DNA of 64,000 nucleotides from Saturnia japonica. Its lineage: Eukaryota; Arthropoda; Insecta; Lepidoptera; Saturniidae. The stretch is taken from NCBI GenBank assembly GCA_033032175.1, contig CM065320.1:14217413-14281412 (forward strand), written 5' to 3'. Below the pieces are notes generated by a model. It saw only the letters and a list, made by a program, of their open reading frames with translations, did no database searches and had not been told where the DNA came from. Each line of letters begins with the position of its first letter. Positions within the stretch are counted from its first letter, which is position 1. Both the position numbers and the translations under genes were made by a program. Of the stretch, positions 35,478-46,589 are shown one piece after another.

Positions 35478-35722
35478 TTTGAAGAGAAACTTCTTTTGGG
35501 ACGGTAGGAATTGGAGTTTATGAAACAAAAATGTGTAACGAAAAAGAGATAGCTTTAAATGTATATATAGGTTTTAGGCTGTACGAGAATGAGCTAGCAT
35601 GTGTTTCTATATACTCTCCCTATCCTTCGTCTATTCTTAATGTACTTGAAATATATATAAAGAGAGGGAGAAAGAGAGAAGTTTCACTTCTACAGGATGT
35701 GAACTCACACTTAATTATTATT
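35478..35722 (+). repeat. Rep-H interspersed repeat, copy 2
   Basis: It pairs with 6078-6325. The 127-codon open frame that starts at 35531 is partly this repeat and partly unique sequence, with no motif, so it is not called a gene. Confidence 0.75.
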
Positions 35723-36059
35723 TTTAAATCCAGTAATATACAATTTTTCTTCATTATAGTTGTCCGCGTTGCTTCAAGACTCCGATCACGAAATGATTAT
35801 ATTAATTCTAGTGTAGCAACTACAATAAGCTGTCCGTTCTCTAATTTAGATATTATGTGTCGTTATCGTAGGTCGTCATCGCTCCATGCGTATCAGAGAG
35901 GTGCAAGCGCATGAATAATGGAACCGAAGCACTCGCCAGGCGTCGCTAGTTGCGTATCACGTTCACATGTTCATACAACGAGCATTTAAAGTAAGAAATA
36001 TAGTATTTATTAATCGTATATTATCGTGAAATAAAAATTATGTATGTAGACGTTTATAA
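35723..36059. other. No gene recognised
   Basis: Slightly GC-richer text at 35860-35960, no second copy, no domain. Confidence 0.4.
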
Positions 36060-36515
36060 TCTTAACAGTTAATAAAATTGAAGTGTCTGTTTGTAATGTT
36101 AAAATAACAGCTTTTTACTAAATGATTATGAAAGTGTAAACGGTATTTCTAATAAAAAACCAATTTTACAAATTTTTCACTGGAAAATACCTGATGTTAT
36201 AAGGAGCAACTTAGGCTACTTTTATTTTAGGGTTCCGCTGAAATATAAAAAAGCCGGTCACGGTGAATCAATTTAATTGCATAAATGGCTTACGCTGGTT
36301 AAACCATATGAGGATATTTCAAATGTAATAAATTGCATAATTGTAAATATTAAAAAGACACAATAAAGTCAGCGAGAGCATATGTCTATATTTTAAGGAT
36401 TACCCAAAATAAGCATTTTTTATCTTTAAAATAGCCTTGGAGGGTAGCAAGATTAGCATGTGCCTGGTCGACGGCTTTCTGTAGTCCACCCATGCGTAGC
36501 CGCGGGCACAACTAG
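36060..36515 (+). mobile_element. Hel-A Helitron-like element, full length
   Basis: Clear ends: TC at 36060-36061 after A, and CTAG at 36512-36515 before T. The 3' hairpin region reads 'catgcgtagccgcgggcacaa'. Its 456 bp define the termini used to judge the other Hel-A copies. Confidence 0.88.
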
Positions 36516-36555
36516 TATATTATAAAAAAAAAATTTAATTATATATATAATACTA

Positions 36556-36828
36556 AATTACTATAATATCTAATACTACGAAACTCAAGATATTTTTTGT
36601 CTGTTTGTTTTAACGCGGTAATCACTGGAACTACTCGTCAGATTTGGAAAACTCTTTTTGCATTTTATGGTCTTATTTATTGACAAAGTTTATAGGATAT
36701 ATAACTTCACGCTGTAACCATGAAAGTCGAGCAATCGAGCAAGCTTTAGGCAAGTACGGAAATTGATGTTGCGGAGAGTTGTTCAAATGAATGTAACACA
36801 GGTTAAAGCGTGAGGCAACAGCTATTTT
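36556..36828 (+). mobile_element. Decayed Hel-B-like element
   Basis: 'tgtctgtttgttttaacgcggtaatcactggaactac' resembles the Hel-B 5' region. 'aacacaggttaaagcgtgaggcaacagct' at 36795-36825 resembles its end. The interior is diverged. Confidence 0.45.
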
Positions 36829-37569
36829 AAAGATATATAACTAAAACATTATTAAAAATATACAGGTACTTTTTATCACATAAATAAAAAGTAACATCTT
36901 TAAGTAGCTACTAGAGACAATTTTATTTATAACTCATGTATTGTTTGATTGTTTGCATACAAAGCGAAGTCCATTGCGTGAGCTAGATTCGTTCTGCGAT
37001 AACACAGCGGCGCCCTTTCAGAATTCACAGCGGTCGTACACATCCGAGTCGTGGCCGCTTCGAACCATTCTTGGCTTTTAAATCACTTTTAGACGATGTA
37101 TATTTATTATTTGGGTTCACAGCCTTCGATGTTTTTCTATAAAATCACATTATACCCGTTTATAAATTGCTGAGATGTCACAGTTTTTAAGTAAATTAAA
37201 TTTTCATACTTCTGTCAAATGACTGATGTGTTAAGTATAAAGTTATCGTAGCACGACAAAGAGACATAATTGTACCTGATAATAATCACAGTACAATAGA
37301 AAAAGAACTACGATCACCGAGAGATCAGGAAACGCTGGTCACCGCTGTCATGCAGGCCTGCAAGACTCTCGACAGCTGGCTGGTCTTGAAACATTATAAA
37401 CTAAACGCGACTGTGACGGGCTTATATTACCCTTTATGACCTGGTGCATGGTGGTAGCAACCTAGTTTGTTACAAATCCATACCACCCTATTTTATTACT
37501 GAATATAATACACCAATACAACAACATACATTACATGACAACATACAGTACATTAAAACAAATAAAAAC
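36829..37569. other. No gene recognised
   Basis: GC-richer stretches at 37005-37085 and 37310-37400 show no coding motif and no second copy. Confidence 0.35.
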
Positions 37570-37795
37570 CTAAACTATTAAAGAGAAAACAAAAAACTTA
37601 TATTTTTGCTTTTTATTTGATTCCCAGACGTCGTACTTAAATATTATATGACCTATGTCACTTCCACGATTAAGACGAATCTAAATACAGCTCGTATGGT
37701 AAAATCCATCAAGCCGTTTAGGCTACAGAACGTTGAAAAGAAATAGACATTCACTCATACAACACATACACAACATAACCCTACTTTTTCGCAGT
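37570..37795 (+). repeat. Rep-J repeat, copy 1
   Basis: It matches 57000-57260 with high identity in the core: 'cgtcgtactt.aatattatat', 'gacgaatctaa', 'aaaatccatcaagccgtttaggctacagaac', then 'cagtcgggtaa'. No ORF. Confidence 0.8.
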
Positions 37796-38154
37796 CGGGT
37801 AATAATAAATTGCCCGTGCAGCACCATACATTTGATAGAAGTTTAATGAAACTTCTGAAAATGCAATGTATAGATCTCTTTCTCTCTACGTTATATATGT
37901 CTTCTCTGTCATGTAACAAAATGTGCCTAAATGTGACGCTTCCTTGAAATTTCACTGTCAATTCTCGTCGAATTATCGAATCGCCGCCTAAGAAGATTCA
38001 CTTTACTTCAAAATTATCCAAACCCCTTGTTTTTCTATCGCGTTGACGTCCACTTTGACCTTAAGGTTTACCGTCGTTACGAAATGAATTTCTTAGTCTG
38101 AATGTGAAATATTTTTCACTGTCGTAGATGCCTCTGAATATTGTGTAACTAATG

Positions 38155-38235
38155 GTAGTAAAAATCCCTACTACCATGCTATGGTTTCATCTCGGGTTTC
38201 ATCAGGGATTCGGACTCACGTCGATCGACGATAGA
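38155..38235 (-). mobile_element. SINE-F fragment, inverted
   Basis: 'ctaccatgctatggtttcatctcg' and 'cagggattcggactcacgtcgatcgac' are the complement of 61600-61680. Confidence 0.7.
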
Positions 38236-38289
38236 TAATTTCATTGAATAGAAAACTTGAAATTTATTTTCAAGCAAGTACAAACAAAA

Positions 38290-38480
38290 AGTTAAGTCAA
38301 ATTGCATTCTTTATTAAACATTTTATAATATATGTACTTAGTAAAAAAACAGTTATACGATGGAGTACGATGTTGTTAACTATGTAAACAATGTTCTGTT
38401 GTTCGGATTGTCAAACCGGAAGTGGAGACGGGCACGCCACACACCTGCATCCGGCGACATCTTCCACCACATTCCGCCCT
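38290..38480 (-). mobile_element. Possible LTR fragment
   Basis: On the minus strand a purine-rich 'cagggcgga' at about 38475 is followed by TGTGGTGGAAGATGTCGCCG, a GC-rich run, and AATAAAG at about 38305. That is compatible with a polypurine tract, LTR start and polyadenylation signal. There is no second LTR and no duplication, so this is tentative. Confidence 0.3.
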
Positions 38481-38520
38481 GAACTATTGTTCTGTGAATT
38501 AACAATTATTATGAAAATAA

Positions 38521-38684
38521 TCCGTAAATTAATATTATAAATGCGAAAGTGAGTTTGTTTGTTTGTTATTCAATCATGTAAAAATAGTTAAACGGATTTG
38601 GATGTAGTTTGGTACACAGATAGCTTATAACTCGGATAAAAATATTCTTTTTGGACACGCGTGCGAAACTGTTAGTACAGCTAG
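38521..38684 (+). mobile_element. Short Helitron-like element, complete
   Basis: At 164 bp this is the smallest complete unit: A|TCCG... with 'attaatattataaatgcgaaag' at the start, and ...'acgcgtgcgaaactg'...CTAG|T at 38681-38684. The start matches the consensus end of the well-known lepidopteran Helitron-like repeats, as recalled and not searched. Confidence 0.8.
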
Positions 38685-38951
38685 TACATGATAAGTGCGT
38701 TTACAATTCAAAAACCATAACGAATGTATTTCAAATGGACGAATAAGAGAGGTAGGCTCGTTTATTTTTTCAACTAGCCGGATCATTGGTAGGGGCTTCC
38801 TAGGCCGATTATAACATACTGGCTGTGCCCTACGGTTTCACCCGTGTTTACTTTATCCGACAAACACCGCGCCGCCAACGCACCCGTGTAGCCTATCATA
38901 CTTGTTCTCACTTCCCGCAAGTACAAATTATTTTAATTTTTCATTATCTCC

Positions 38952-38959
38952 TAAACTAT
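38952..38959. repeat. Left 8-bp target duplication (taaactat) of LINE-I
   Basis: It recurs at 40616-40623 on the other side of the LINE. Both copies are in the correct place relative to the uninterrupted Hel-B sequence. Confidence 0.85.
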
Positions 38960-40615
38960 CAGAAAGCAAAAATCGCAATGGGTATCTGTGGACGACTGGC
39001 AGGTAAGCGCTGGGGTTTAAACCCTAAGCTGATTATGTGGCTCCACACCGCCGTGGTCAGACCAATAATAACATACTAACAGACTACGAAAGTGTAAATA
39101 CATTTAAGAAGAGAATAAAGACCATAATACTAGACACCATTTTTTGAAATAAATATTTAATATAATAATGTTTTAAATGTTATGTAATACTGTTTTGAGT
39201 GCATTTTGTTTTTCGCCAACAAACTGTTTTTCAGTTTGGCGATTTTAGAAAATAGTATATTATGTATTTTGTATTTTGGAAAATAAATTAAAAAAAAAAA
39301 AAAATACGCCTGTGTGCTTTGGTGTAGGAAGGCAAACCAGTCGACTGTCAGGATTCATTTAGGTAGAGTACAAAGAATGGCGTTTATCTTAGCGACGGGA
39401 GCCATGTCAACTTCCCCTGGAGCGGCTCTGGAAGCTGTGTTAAATCTCACGCCCCTTCACCTATATGTAGAGAAGGTGGCGATGTTAACAATGCACAGAA
39501 TGTATACCCAGGGGAGGGTGAACTGGTTATCCCTGTCCTTGAGATCTCTACTAGACTCAGTGATAGCAACACCAGTTTTGGGAATGATGTCAGACATGAT
39601 GACTCCCAAAACTATTTTAGAAAAAATTTATACTATAGAGATCCCTCCGCGGAACTCTTGGATTAATGCCGAGATAACGTGGAAACCAGGTAGTCTACTA
39701 TGTTATACTGACGGATCCAAATCTGGACATAACGTAGGCTGTGGAATATATGGGGAGCGACCCAATCTTAGGAATGACAATTAGTCTTGGCAGTTTCACC
39801 TCCATTTTCCAAGCGAAAGTGTACGGCATACTTGAGTGTGCTAATATCAATCTGCAAAAGGCCTACGTTAATCACATGATTTACATTCAGTCGGACAGTC
39901 AGGCCGGTCTCTTGGCACTGGCTTCTGACTCAACAGAATCGAAGCTTGTGGCCAACTGTGTGGCAGTGCTGAACAGTCTGGGTAAATCCTGCGATGGGTC
40001 CCGGGGCATGCAGGAGTTCCAGGCAACGAGTCTGCGGGCGAACTTGCAAGAGCCGGAGCTGCGGAAAAACAGATTGGTCCTTAACCATTCTGTGGTATCC
40101 CAAAAAGCCTTGTTCGATTGTCCTTAAATAACCATTACAACTAAGAGGCAATAATGTTCTGGTACAATTTACCCGGATAAAATCATTTCATAGAGCTTAT
40201 TGGCGCTTTTAACCAGCGTAGGACTGGAGAAGCTCTGATGCTCAGTAGGAATCAGCTACGAATCTTAGTGAGGGCACTCACTGGACACTGTTGTCTAAAT
40301 AAACATTTGTACAACATAGGTGTCCAGGGCACAAAAGATTGCAGATTCTGCAAAAGTGCGGACGAAGCTCCAAAGCACCTCTTGTGTGATTGTGACCCAC
40401 TAATACCTAAACGTAACCGGAATCTGGGAAAGCACGTGCTGCTTCCAGAAGAGTTTCAGTTGCTCTCTGCCAATAAAGTCCTGCAGTTCACCAAAGCTAT
40501 AGGACTTGATGGGGATCTTAAGCAGTGTGGGGCGATCACAATAGATCTCATAGGTCGCAGTGATACAGGACTGCATAAGCCTGCACAGGCCCCGTTTAGA
40601 ATAATAATAATCTCA
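38960..40615 (+). pseudogene. LINE-I: I-group non-LTR retrotransposon, 5'-truncated
   Basis: This is the C-terminal part of a polymerase with its RNase H. First comes the end of the RT (GICGRLAGKRWGLNPK, LHTAVVRPIITY, then CVLWCRK after the nested insert). The RNase H domain follows with CYTDGSK (about 39705), the E-bearing FQAKVYGILECAN (39808), IYIQSDSQAG (39880) and WVPGHAGVPGNESAG (about 39990-40035). Last is the zinc knuckle CRFCKSADEAPKHLLCDC (40340-40395). At least two frameshifts (an extra G near 39753 and one near 39985) and a stop near 40065 kill it. The original TAG stop after the GDL-type residues (about 40518) has become AAG. It ends in 'aataataataatct', fitting an I-group TAA-like tail. 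Confidence 0.88.
39077..39303 (+). mobile_element. LINE-K 3' end inserted in LINE-I
   Basis: It encodes the LINE-K C-terminus (DYESVNTFKKRIKTIILD, stop), then the same 3' UTR as 1481-1590, and an A-run at 39290-39304. It splits the LINE-I protein between VRPIITY and ACVLWCRK. A 4-bp 'atac' flanks it (39073-39076 and 39304-39307). That is short, but the clean re-joining of the frame makes insertion certain. Confidence 0.88.
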
Positions 40616-40729
40616 TAAACTATGTGTCCAAATAACATGCTATAAAGGACAAAGTTTAACTTCATAATATTGTCTTTATGATGAAGTAAGTTTAGTTTGT
40701 AATGATTAATATGCCATATGGCTCACCAA

Positions 40730-41035
40730 ACCACATCTTTTACGAGATTTGGAGGCTTCCTCTTGGTTCACGTGTTGGAAAATCGTGAAGGCGCATTTAT
40801 TGTTCACCGTTTCGATTTCAAACTCGAAACAAATATTTTTAGAGCTTTCTTTCTATTTGGGACGTTCTTACTGGTGGAATATCTCCACCGTATAGAAGAT
40901 CGCAGTGTAACCTTATGTTGTGTACCTGCGGTGAGTAGGGATTCCAGAGCTTCTTGGGGTAGAGGGTTCAAGATCAGCAAAGCGCTAGTGATACATATGT
41001 TACAAGCATCCATAGATTAAGGTAACCGCTTACAA
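40730..41035 (+). mobile_element. Rep-C element with longer 5' part
   Basis: Beyond the shared blocks ('tactggtggaatat', 'ggtgagtaggg.ttccagagctt', 'ggtagagggttcaa', 'gctagtgatac'), this copy has an extra 5' portion at 40736-40830 ('ggcttcctcttggttcacgtgt'). The family consensus is therefore longer than the other copies show. Confidence 0.7.
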
Positions 41036-41694
41036 TTTTAAAACCTGATTAGAATAAAATGTATCAAATAAGCTTGTTCTCGCCATTTTCGGCATTTACT
41101 AATACGATTTGATCCTTCAGTCATTCGAAACATGAGCACTCAAAGCGCTTAAGCAAAAGGAGTAAAATAGAAACTATATAACAAATCCTCTCATGTAGCA
41201 GTGTGTACTAACGCTAAAAGATTAACATAACTCAAGAGATCGCTAGGGACGTCGCGTCGCCGCATCGCCTCGCTACGTAAAGAGTATTAATTTGCTGCTG
41301 TCTTCAACTTCGTTTACTTTGAAATTAAGAATTAAAACTGTGTTAAAACGAACTCTACGAAAGTTTTCGTACATAATGCTGAAATAGATTTATTTTCTTT
41401 GAATAAACGATCTAATATTTTAATATTTATCTGCCTGTCATCGCATTGTTTAGAAGACTACAAAAAATAGGATCAACAAACTTTTGAACTGTAAATCATG
41501 GAATATATGTTTTTATTCTTTTTTTTTACATACCACACCTAGATTTGGTCTTTTTAATATCAAGAAGAATGCCGACCGTAATCTAACACTAAATTTGTAT
41601 TTGATCTAATACTAGATGGTTTCATTGTATTGTAATACATTGAATTTAAAACAAATGGATATTTGCTTATTCAACGAATTGCAACAATTTGTTT
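41036..41694. other. No gene recognised
   Basis: AT-rich sequence. A small GC-rich spot at 41240-41275 ('gggacgtcgcgtcgccgcatcgcctcgc'). Confidence 0.4.
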
Positions 41695-41735
41695 AGGGCC
41701 CTTCGAGCTAACAGTGTCGTCAGTAATTAAAAAAA
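41695..41735 (+). mobile_element. LINE-D 3' tip
   Basis: 'agggcccttcgagctaacagtgtcgtcagtaattaaaaaaa' is a diverged version of the last 40 bases of the LINE-D copies. An extremely truncated insertion. Confidence 0.55.
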
Positions 41736-41755
41736 TATTACTAATAAATTAAATA

Positions 41756-42700
41756 CTAATTAAGATCTAATACGGGGTTATTAGGTAGTGTGCCTAAAAT
41801 ACTAGCAGCATTACCGCGTTGTATGGCAATGCTGATATTTTGGGCAAGGTAAAAGCCCACCTTTTTGTCTCGAATGGACTCGTACAAACGCCCTGCAATT
41901 TCATTAAACAAGGCGTGTGCACTCAGCCCCCATGAACCCATTGTTTCGACGCCAAACGGCTCAAACACATATAAATGGTGTAAATTTATGTCTTTGAGCC
42001 ACTTGGAGGCTTCCGCCGAAGCAGCTGCTTTGCTAGCCTTCACAGCAGTAGTTGAATGATGGGATAGAGCCAAGGTATCCACACATGTTGCATCCCAGAC
42101 AAGAGCTCTGCCAATCCTGCAAGGAACCAAAGTCATACCGTCAGGTCTTTTACCATCAACACGTATTAAACCTGTGGGTTCTAAAATACTGACAGTTACC
42201 AGCGCTGGTAAGAGCCGACGGATGACATAATTTAAGCAGCTATGCCGAGAAAGTTGGCCAGCGCTCCGACAACAAGAGAGTCCTTGGTGACCGAGTTCAT
42301 CCACGCTGAGACCACAGCGGCACCGATGTGGTACACAGCATACCGTTCCCAGCCTCAAACAGGCAGCAGTTCTAAACGTCGCAGGATCTAAAAGGGTACC
42401 CATGTTTGCAGAAGGGAGAGCGTGTAGCCATAAACCCGATTCCCAAGTGTTACGGCCAAAAAACGAGCACGCTCAGCTGCAGTAGTTGACGTATCTAATA
42501 AATTTTGTCGGACTATTTCACACAGCGGCTCGTCCCAATGCCTTAGCGACGAAGGTAATGAGGGAAAATTTGTACTCGAGCAAGTCCTTTCCCAAATACT
42601 GGTAGCTTCTAGTAAAAAACTAATATTAAATTCAGGTGTTAATGAAGGGGCTAAAATCCGATATACTAGATCCTTTGTGCTATGAATTGAACGAGGAAAG
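41756..42700 (-). pseudogene. LINE with zinc knuckle and RLE-like endonuclease, C-terminal part
   Basis: The minus strand gives two frames that join through a one-base deletion near 42447: ...WDEPLCEIVRQN...AAERARFLAVT | WESGLWLHALPSANMGTLLD... The downstream part has a CxC...H...C knuckle (CRCGLSVDELGHQGLSC), RH..LN..IRR, LEP.G, and DGKRPDGMTL...LVWDATC. This last has the spacing of a PD...D-type restriction-like endonuclease, as at the C-terminus of R2/R4-type elements. It ends NPVLDLN, TAG. No RT core is left upstream. The first 80 codons of the upper frame (42700-42951) are not recognised. Retroelement origin is supported by the second truncated copy at 29458-29848. The clade is not settled. 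Confidence 0.7.
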
Positions 42701-43204
42701 CGGGATGAGATACAGAAGAAACTTTTCTTATACATTGAAACAATAAATATTATTGAATAAATAAAATAATGAATCATCACCCCGCAATAAAGTCGGAATT
42801 CGAACACCGAATTTCCAATTCCCTTAGATAAACAAAGGCAATTTGCTACGTTTATTTCACCGTCTTCCACTAATGAGGAAATAACTACAATTTCCCGTGT
42901 TTCGTACATTTTCCCAAGCTGCCTTGCTGCGGAAATTGCACCTATATGCAATCCAACTAGAACTCCGCTCGGATGTTAAATGAATCGTTTTCTATTTTCA
43001 AATTGCACAAGATAACTCGTAAATCGTAAAATCCTTCATCTTCCATACCACTCAAATTATGCTGTAAACTTTAAACTGAATTTAGTTTTTTTTTGTTTTG
43101 TATTTTCACCAGTAAGTCTTCTGGCACATGGTCAGTGACACTGACATAGACAAATGTATTACATCACAATGTCTGCTTTAGTTATTCTTTGATCATTGTG
43201 TCTT
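42701..43204. other. No gene recognised
   Basis: The open frame continues to 42951 on the minus strand (MHIGAISAARQLGKMYETRE) without a recognisable domain. It may be diverged LINE sequence. The rest is AT-rich. Confidence 0.35.
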
Positions 43205-43332
43205 CTTTTTCTTACCCACTATCCGACTTAAGTAGGGTCAGCACAACATGATTTCCTCCTCCACTCTCCTATAACAGCTGCCATCTCAGTATTCACACCT
43301 TTTATATAAATATCATTCCGTATATATTCAAA
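43205..43332 (-). pseudogene. RTE-clade LINE C-terminal tail
   Basis: The minus strand reads KGVNTEMAAVIGEWRRKSC, then CADPT and stop at about 43228, then 'gtcggatagtgggtaagaaaaagaag'. This is the standard end of lepidopteran RTE polymerases plus the start of their 3' UTR. Confidence 0.8.
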
Positions 43333-43334
43333 GC

Positions 43335-43560
43335 TATAGCTAGGAATGACGACAACAGGTGGATTATGAGAGCGATCAAATGGTCCGGCCCATGAGGAAG
43401 TAGAGCGAGAGGCCGCCCGCATACTAGATGGGTGGATGAAATAGCGACAGTAGCAGAACGAGGTTGACTAAACAGCCGAAGATAGAAATAAATGACATAC
43501 CTTGGTGGTGGCTTTTACTCGAAGGGGGTCCATGCAAAAATAATTTATATTTATAATTTT
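43335..43560 (+). pseudogene. LINE polymerase C-terminal tail, RTE/CR1-like
   Basis: The plus strand reads DNRWIMRAIKWSGP, stop, GSRARGRPHTRWVDEIATVA, ERG, stop (about 43350-43470), then a frameshifted W.TLVEAYTRRGPC-like stretch. 'rRGRP.tRW.Ddi' followed by an 'EEA(Y/F)T' segment is characteristic of LINE polymerase C-termini. It faces the RTE tail at 43205-43332. Confidence 0.7.
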
Positions 43561-44079
43561 CTTTTCTTTAACTATAGCATTGTAAACAATAAAGCTTTAT
43601 TATATATTGTAGTTCCAGAGATTTATAGCTTTCAAACAAACGAAAAATGATCTATCTATTGAGCTTTATAATATTAGTATGTAATTTAAAAAAAATAAGT
43701 GTGTCATGAATTTTTCATTAAACAACTTAGTTAGTATATCTCGCGTAAGAGTTTCGAACTGGAACCCGGCATTTTTCTATCACCTACAAATATTTATCAA
43801 GATGTTTCTAAATGCTTTGAATATCTGTAAAGTTATGCAAAACTTCAGAACTCAACGAGATCGGTCTCATCAATATTTATGAACTAAATAACATTCCATT
43901 AGGAAGGATACTTTAAATGAATCTCTCAACCGTTTCAACAGGGTGAACTCAGCATAAATAAAAGGGGTTACAATATTTCTCAGTATTTTTTATTTTATTT
44001 TTGCACTGTATTTGCTTATGTGACTGCATTCACCCGTGATGAAAATCTCTTTTTTAAATTTCTAAGGAGGTTCTTTAGG
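43561..44079. other. No gene recognised
   Basis: AT-rich spacer. Confidence 0.4.
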
Positions 44080-44420
44080 TTTTCGTTGTTAACCGGATTT
44101 TTCTCCATTTTTTAATGGTAACCGTGTACATCCATAAATAATTCTACCAACGTCAATCAAAAAGAATATTTTTCTAATTAATTGTAACCACACTTGTTAA
44201 AATTGTCTACTGAGGTTTTGTGGCAACTTAAAATGCGTGTTCCTTGTTATTATTAAAGCATATCATTTGTGCACAATAACAAAATTAAAACACGTAAAAG
44301 GCCGCCAAAATGATATAATATATGGGCTAATTAACATAACATTATGACTTAAAATGATAACCAGCAAATGATAGAACAAGATCCCGCCATAACTCCTACC
44401 GAGTCTTCATTAAGAATATC
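44080..44420 (+). repeat. Rep-G repeat, copy 2
   Basis: It aligns with 18240-18620: 'aattctaccaacgtca', 'ttttgtggcaactta', 'gtgcacaata', 'ccgccaaa', 'taacataac'. Confidence 0.75.
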
Positions 44421-46214
44421 ATAAATGTAGGGTAATAAAGTCAAAAAGCGACAAATTAGGTTGGCGCCACGGTAGCAAGTGCGTAAATTTTAAAGACTTC
44501 ACCAAAATTTATTATACTTACATTTTCACCCACTTTAACATGTTTTCACTCAAACAAACTTTTTCAATATTTTTTTATATTTTTTGTACAACCTTAAAAA
44601 TTATAAAAGCACGAAAATGTATCATTCCCTCTTGCAACGCCTAGCACTATTTTGGTCACCTTTTTCAATTTGTCCCCCCTAAAAGATGGTTATTCTTATC
44701 GATATAATTTAGAAGCTCTTAGGAATTTGAACTGTCATGTTATTTATCGTGTATTTTCTATTGATCCCGATTTAACATTGTAGGTCGTCTCATTTCTGCA
44801 TTCTAGTTTCTAGACAATAATTTAACAAAAAAAGTAAATTACATACAACAAATATTTTGCAAATTCAGCTGGTGTAGTTGCAACATAAACCGTAACGCGT
44901 TGGCAAAGTTTAAATTATGCGAAGTCGTTAATACTTTGTCAAACAAGCATCGCTGTGGCTGACTTGCAATTCAAATATTGATTACGTCTCATTTTAAAAC
45001 ATATTTTAACGCTTCTCACACACACACACACACAAAAAAACCGACCGGAGTTTATCAATATTTAGTGTTTTCTTCTAGAAGTTGACTCCTTAAATCACAG
45101 CTGCCCAATGAATTTTAAAGGTGGGCCATAATTTTGACTTCGTGTTAGCTGACGGTCCACCTATTTAATAATACTTGTTTAATAACAATATTTTCAAGTA
45201 AAGATAGTTTAATAATAGTAAAAAAAATAAGAAGCACGAAAGCAAACTCATGTCGGCAGCCGAAGCTGCTGTTTCCAAAATCGGAAGAGATGTTTCATGA
45301 TATGACTCTGTTGAGTCAAAAAATCCATACAGTGCATTAATTGAGTGTTAATTTCTTGTTTGTTTTCATTGATGTCGTGTCCTATATAATAATAACTACA
45401 GTCTGCGATTCCAGCCGTAGAAATATAACCGGGGCCGCAGAGGGGAATTATAGACATCAGACGTCTCTTAACCTAATAAGGAATGATTATTAGTACATGG
45501 CCCGTTCAATAAGTTTTGTGTACACTACTTGAACAAAAATTAGAAGCTGATACAATTTTGCATTGAATCTATACTACACGCATAGCTTGGAATAAAAATG
45601 ATCACAAATATTATAGTAATTGGCGGTATTACTTGCATTAATATAATTCTAATAATGGGTACGGGAGATAGATATATAGAAATATGTATTTTACATAATA
45701 AAATAAAATTTTAACATTTAAACGAAACGTAAACTTACTTTAAACCCATGATAATAAATCAAATGTGTTTTGAAGTTATACTTAGTTGCGTTTAGTATGG
45801 GGTAAAATTGAGAAGTGCGCGCGCGAAGTGACGGAAGTGACGGAAGTACGAAATCATGAAGATTAGTCAACAATAATAATAATGTAAATTTATTTAATAT
45901 CATTTAATTTATATATATCATTTATATATATATATATACACCGTGTAATTAAATTTTACACACCATTATCTACTTTAATTAATTATTGCTCATAGTGCCA
46001 AAAGCTGTGAAAAACAAGATTAATATTAATTTAATTATGCATACTAGTTATAAAAAATAAAAAACAGTTATTCAAAAGTTTTAAGTTTTCACTACTGTCG
46101 GTTGTGCCATGACTGCTAACTTTTTTTTGTTGCTAAGTACTCATGACATTATCATATCGGATGACATCTCGTGTTACTATATAGCGACATGCTAGGCGAG
46201 TGACTATCAAGTTT
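44421..46214. other. No gene; short (AC)n at 45017-45034 and (TA)n near 45910-45945
   Basis: AT-rich, largely unique sequence. Frames at 45248-45457 and 45718-45903 (minus) show no domain. Confidence 0.4.
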
Positions 46215-46580
46215 GCATATCAATAATATTTTATAAGTAGATACTGTTGTGTCGTACTTATTGTCATAAGGCAGCCTTTTGTACTTGTCATATAATTTTA
46301 ATGTTCAATTGGATCTATAATTACCGGTGTACAATAAAGATTAATTAAAAGTACGACATTGAAGATCTTTACAGGCCATCGTGAATGGTTGGGTTTATTG
46401 CCTTCAGTTCACTTTCGACTTGATACCGGCGTGAGCGAGAAGAAACTTTTATCCTTTTTTAACGACAGATTTTCGGCCTTACACTGTGTTTTCCTACCTT
46501 TGTTTCAACATGCAACAAAATTTGTAACGTTTTCAAAATGCTTTTAGTGAGAGTATAACGCGTCTATTTGTAAAACGTCA
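46215..46580 (+). repeat. Rep-P repeat, copy 1
   Basis: It matches 53108-53370: 'atattttataagtagata', 'ccctcagttcactttcgattt' (with substitutions), 'gataccggcgtgagcgag', 'aaaatttgtaacgttttcaaa' and 'gagtataacgcgtctattt'. An extra stretch of about 100 bases sits between the first two blocks here. The 62-codon open frame is not conserved between copies. Confidence 0.8.
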
Positions 46581-46589
46581 TTATGGTAT

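Larger units (their letters stand above)
38819..40716 (-). mobile_element. Hel-B end split by a LINE-I insertion
   Basis: The Hel-B sequence 38819-38959 continues, after the insertion, at 40616-40716 ('tataaaggacaaagtttaacttcataatattgtctttatgatgaagtaa' in the complete copy). The first part carries the GC-rich hairpin end, with CCAG instead of CTAG. The element is truncated at the far side, where Rep-C begins. Confidence 0.85.

Noticed and set aside
35531..35914. 127-codon plus-strand frame, the longest non-transposon ORF
   Set aside because: Its first half is Rep-H, whose other copy is not open in this frame, and the second half lacks a domain.
41756..42951. Reading the two minus-strand ORFs as host genes
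   Set aside because: They join by one frameshift into a retroelement C-terminus that has a second truncated copy at 29458-29848.
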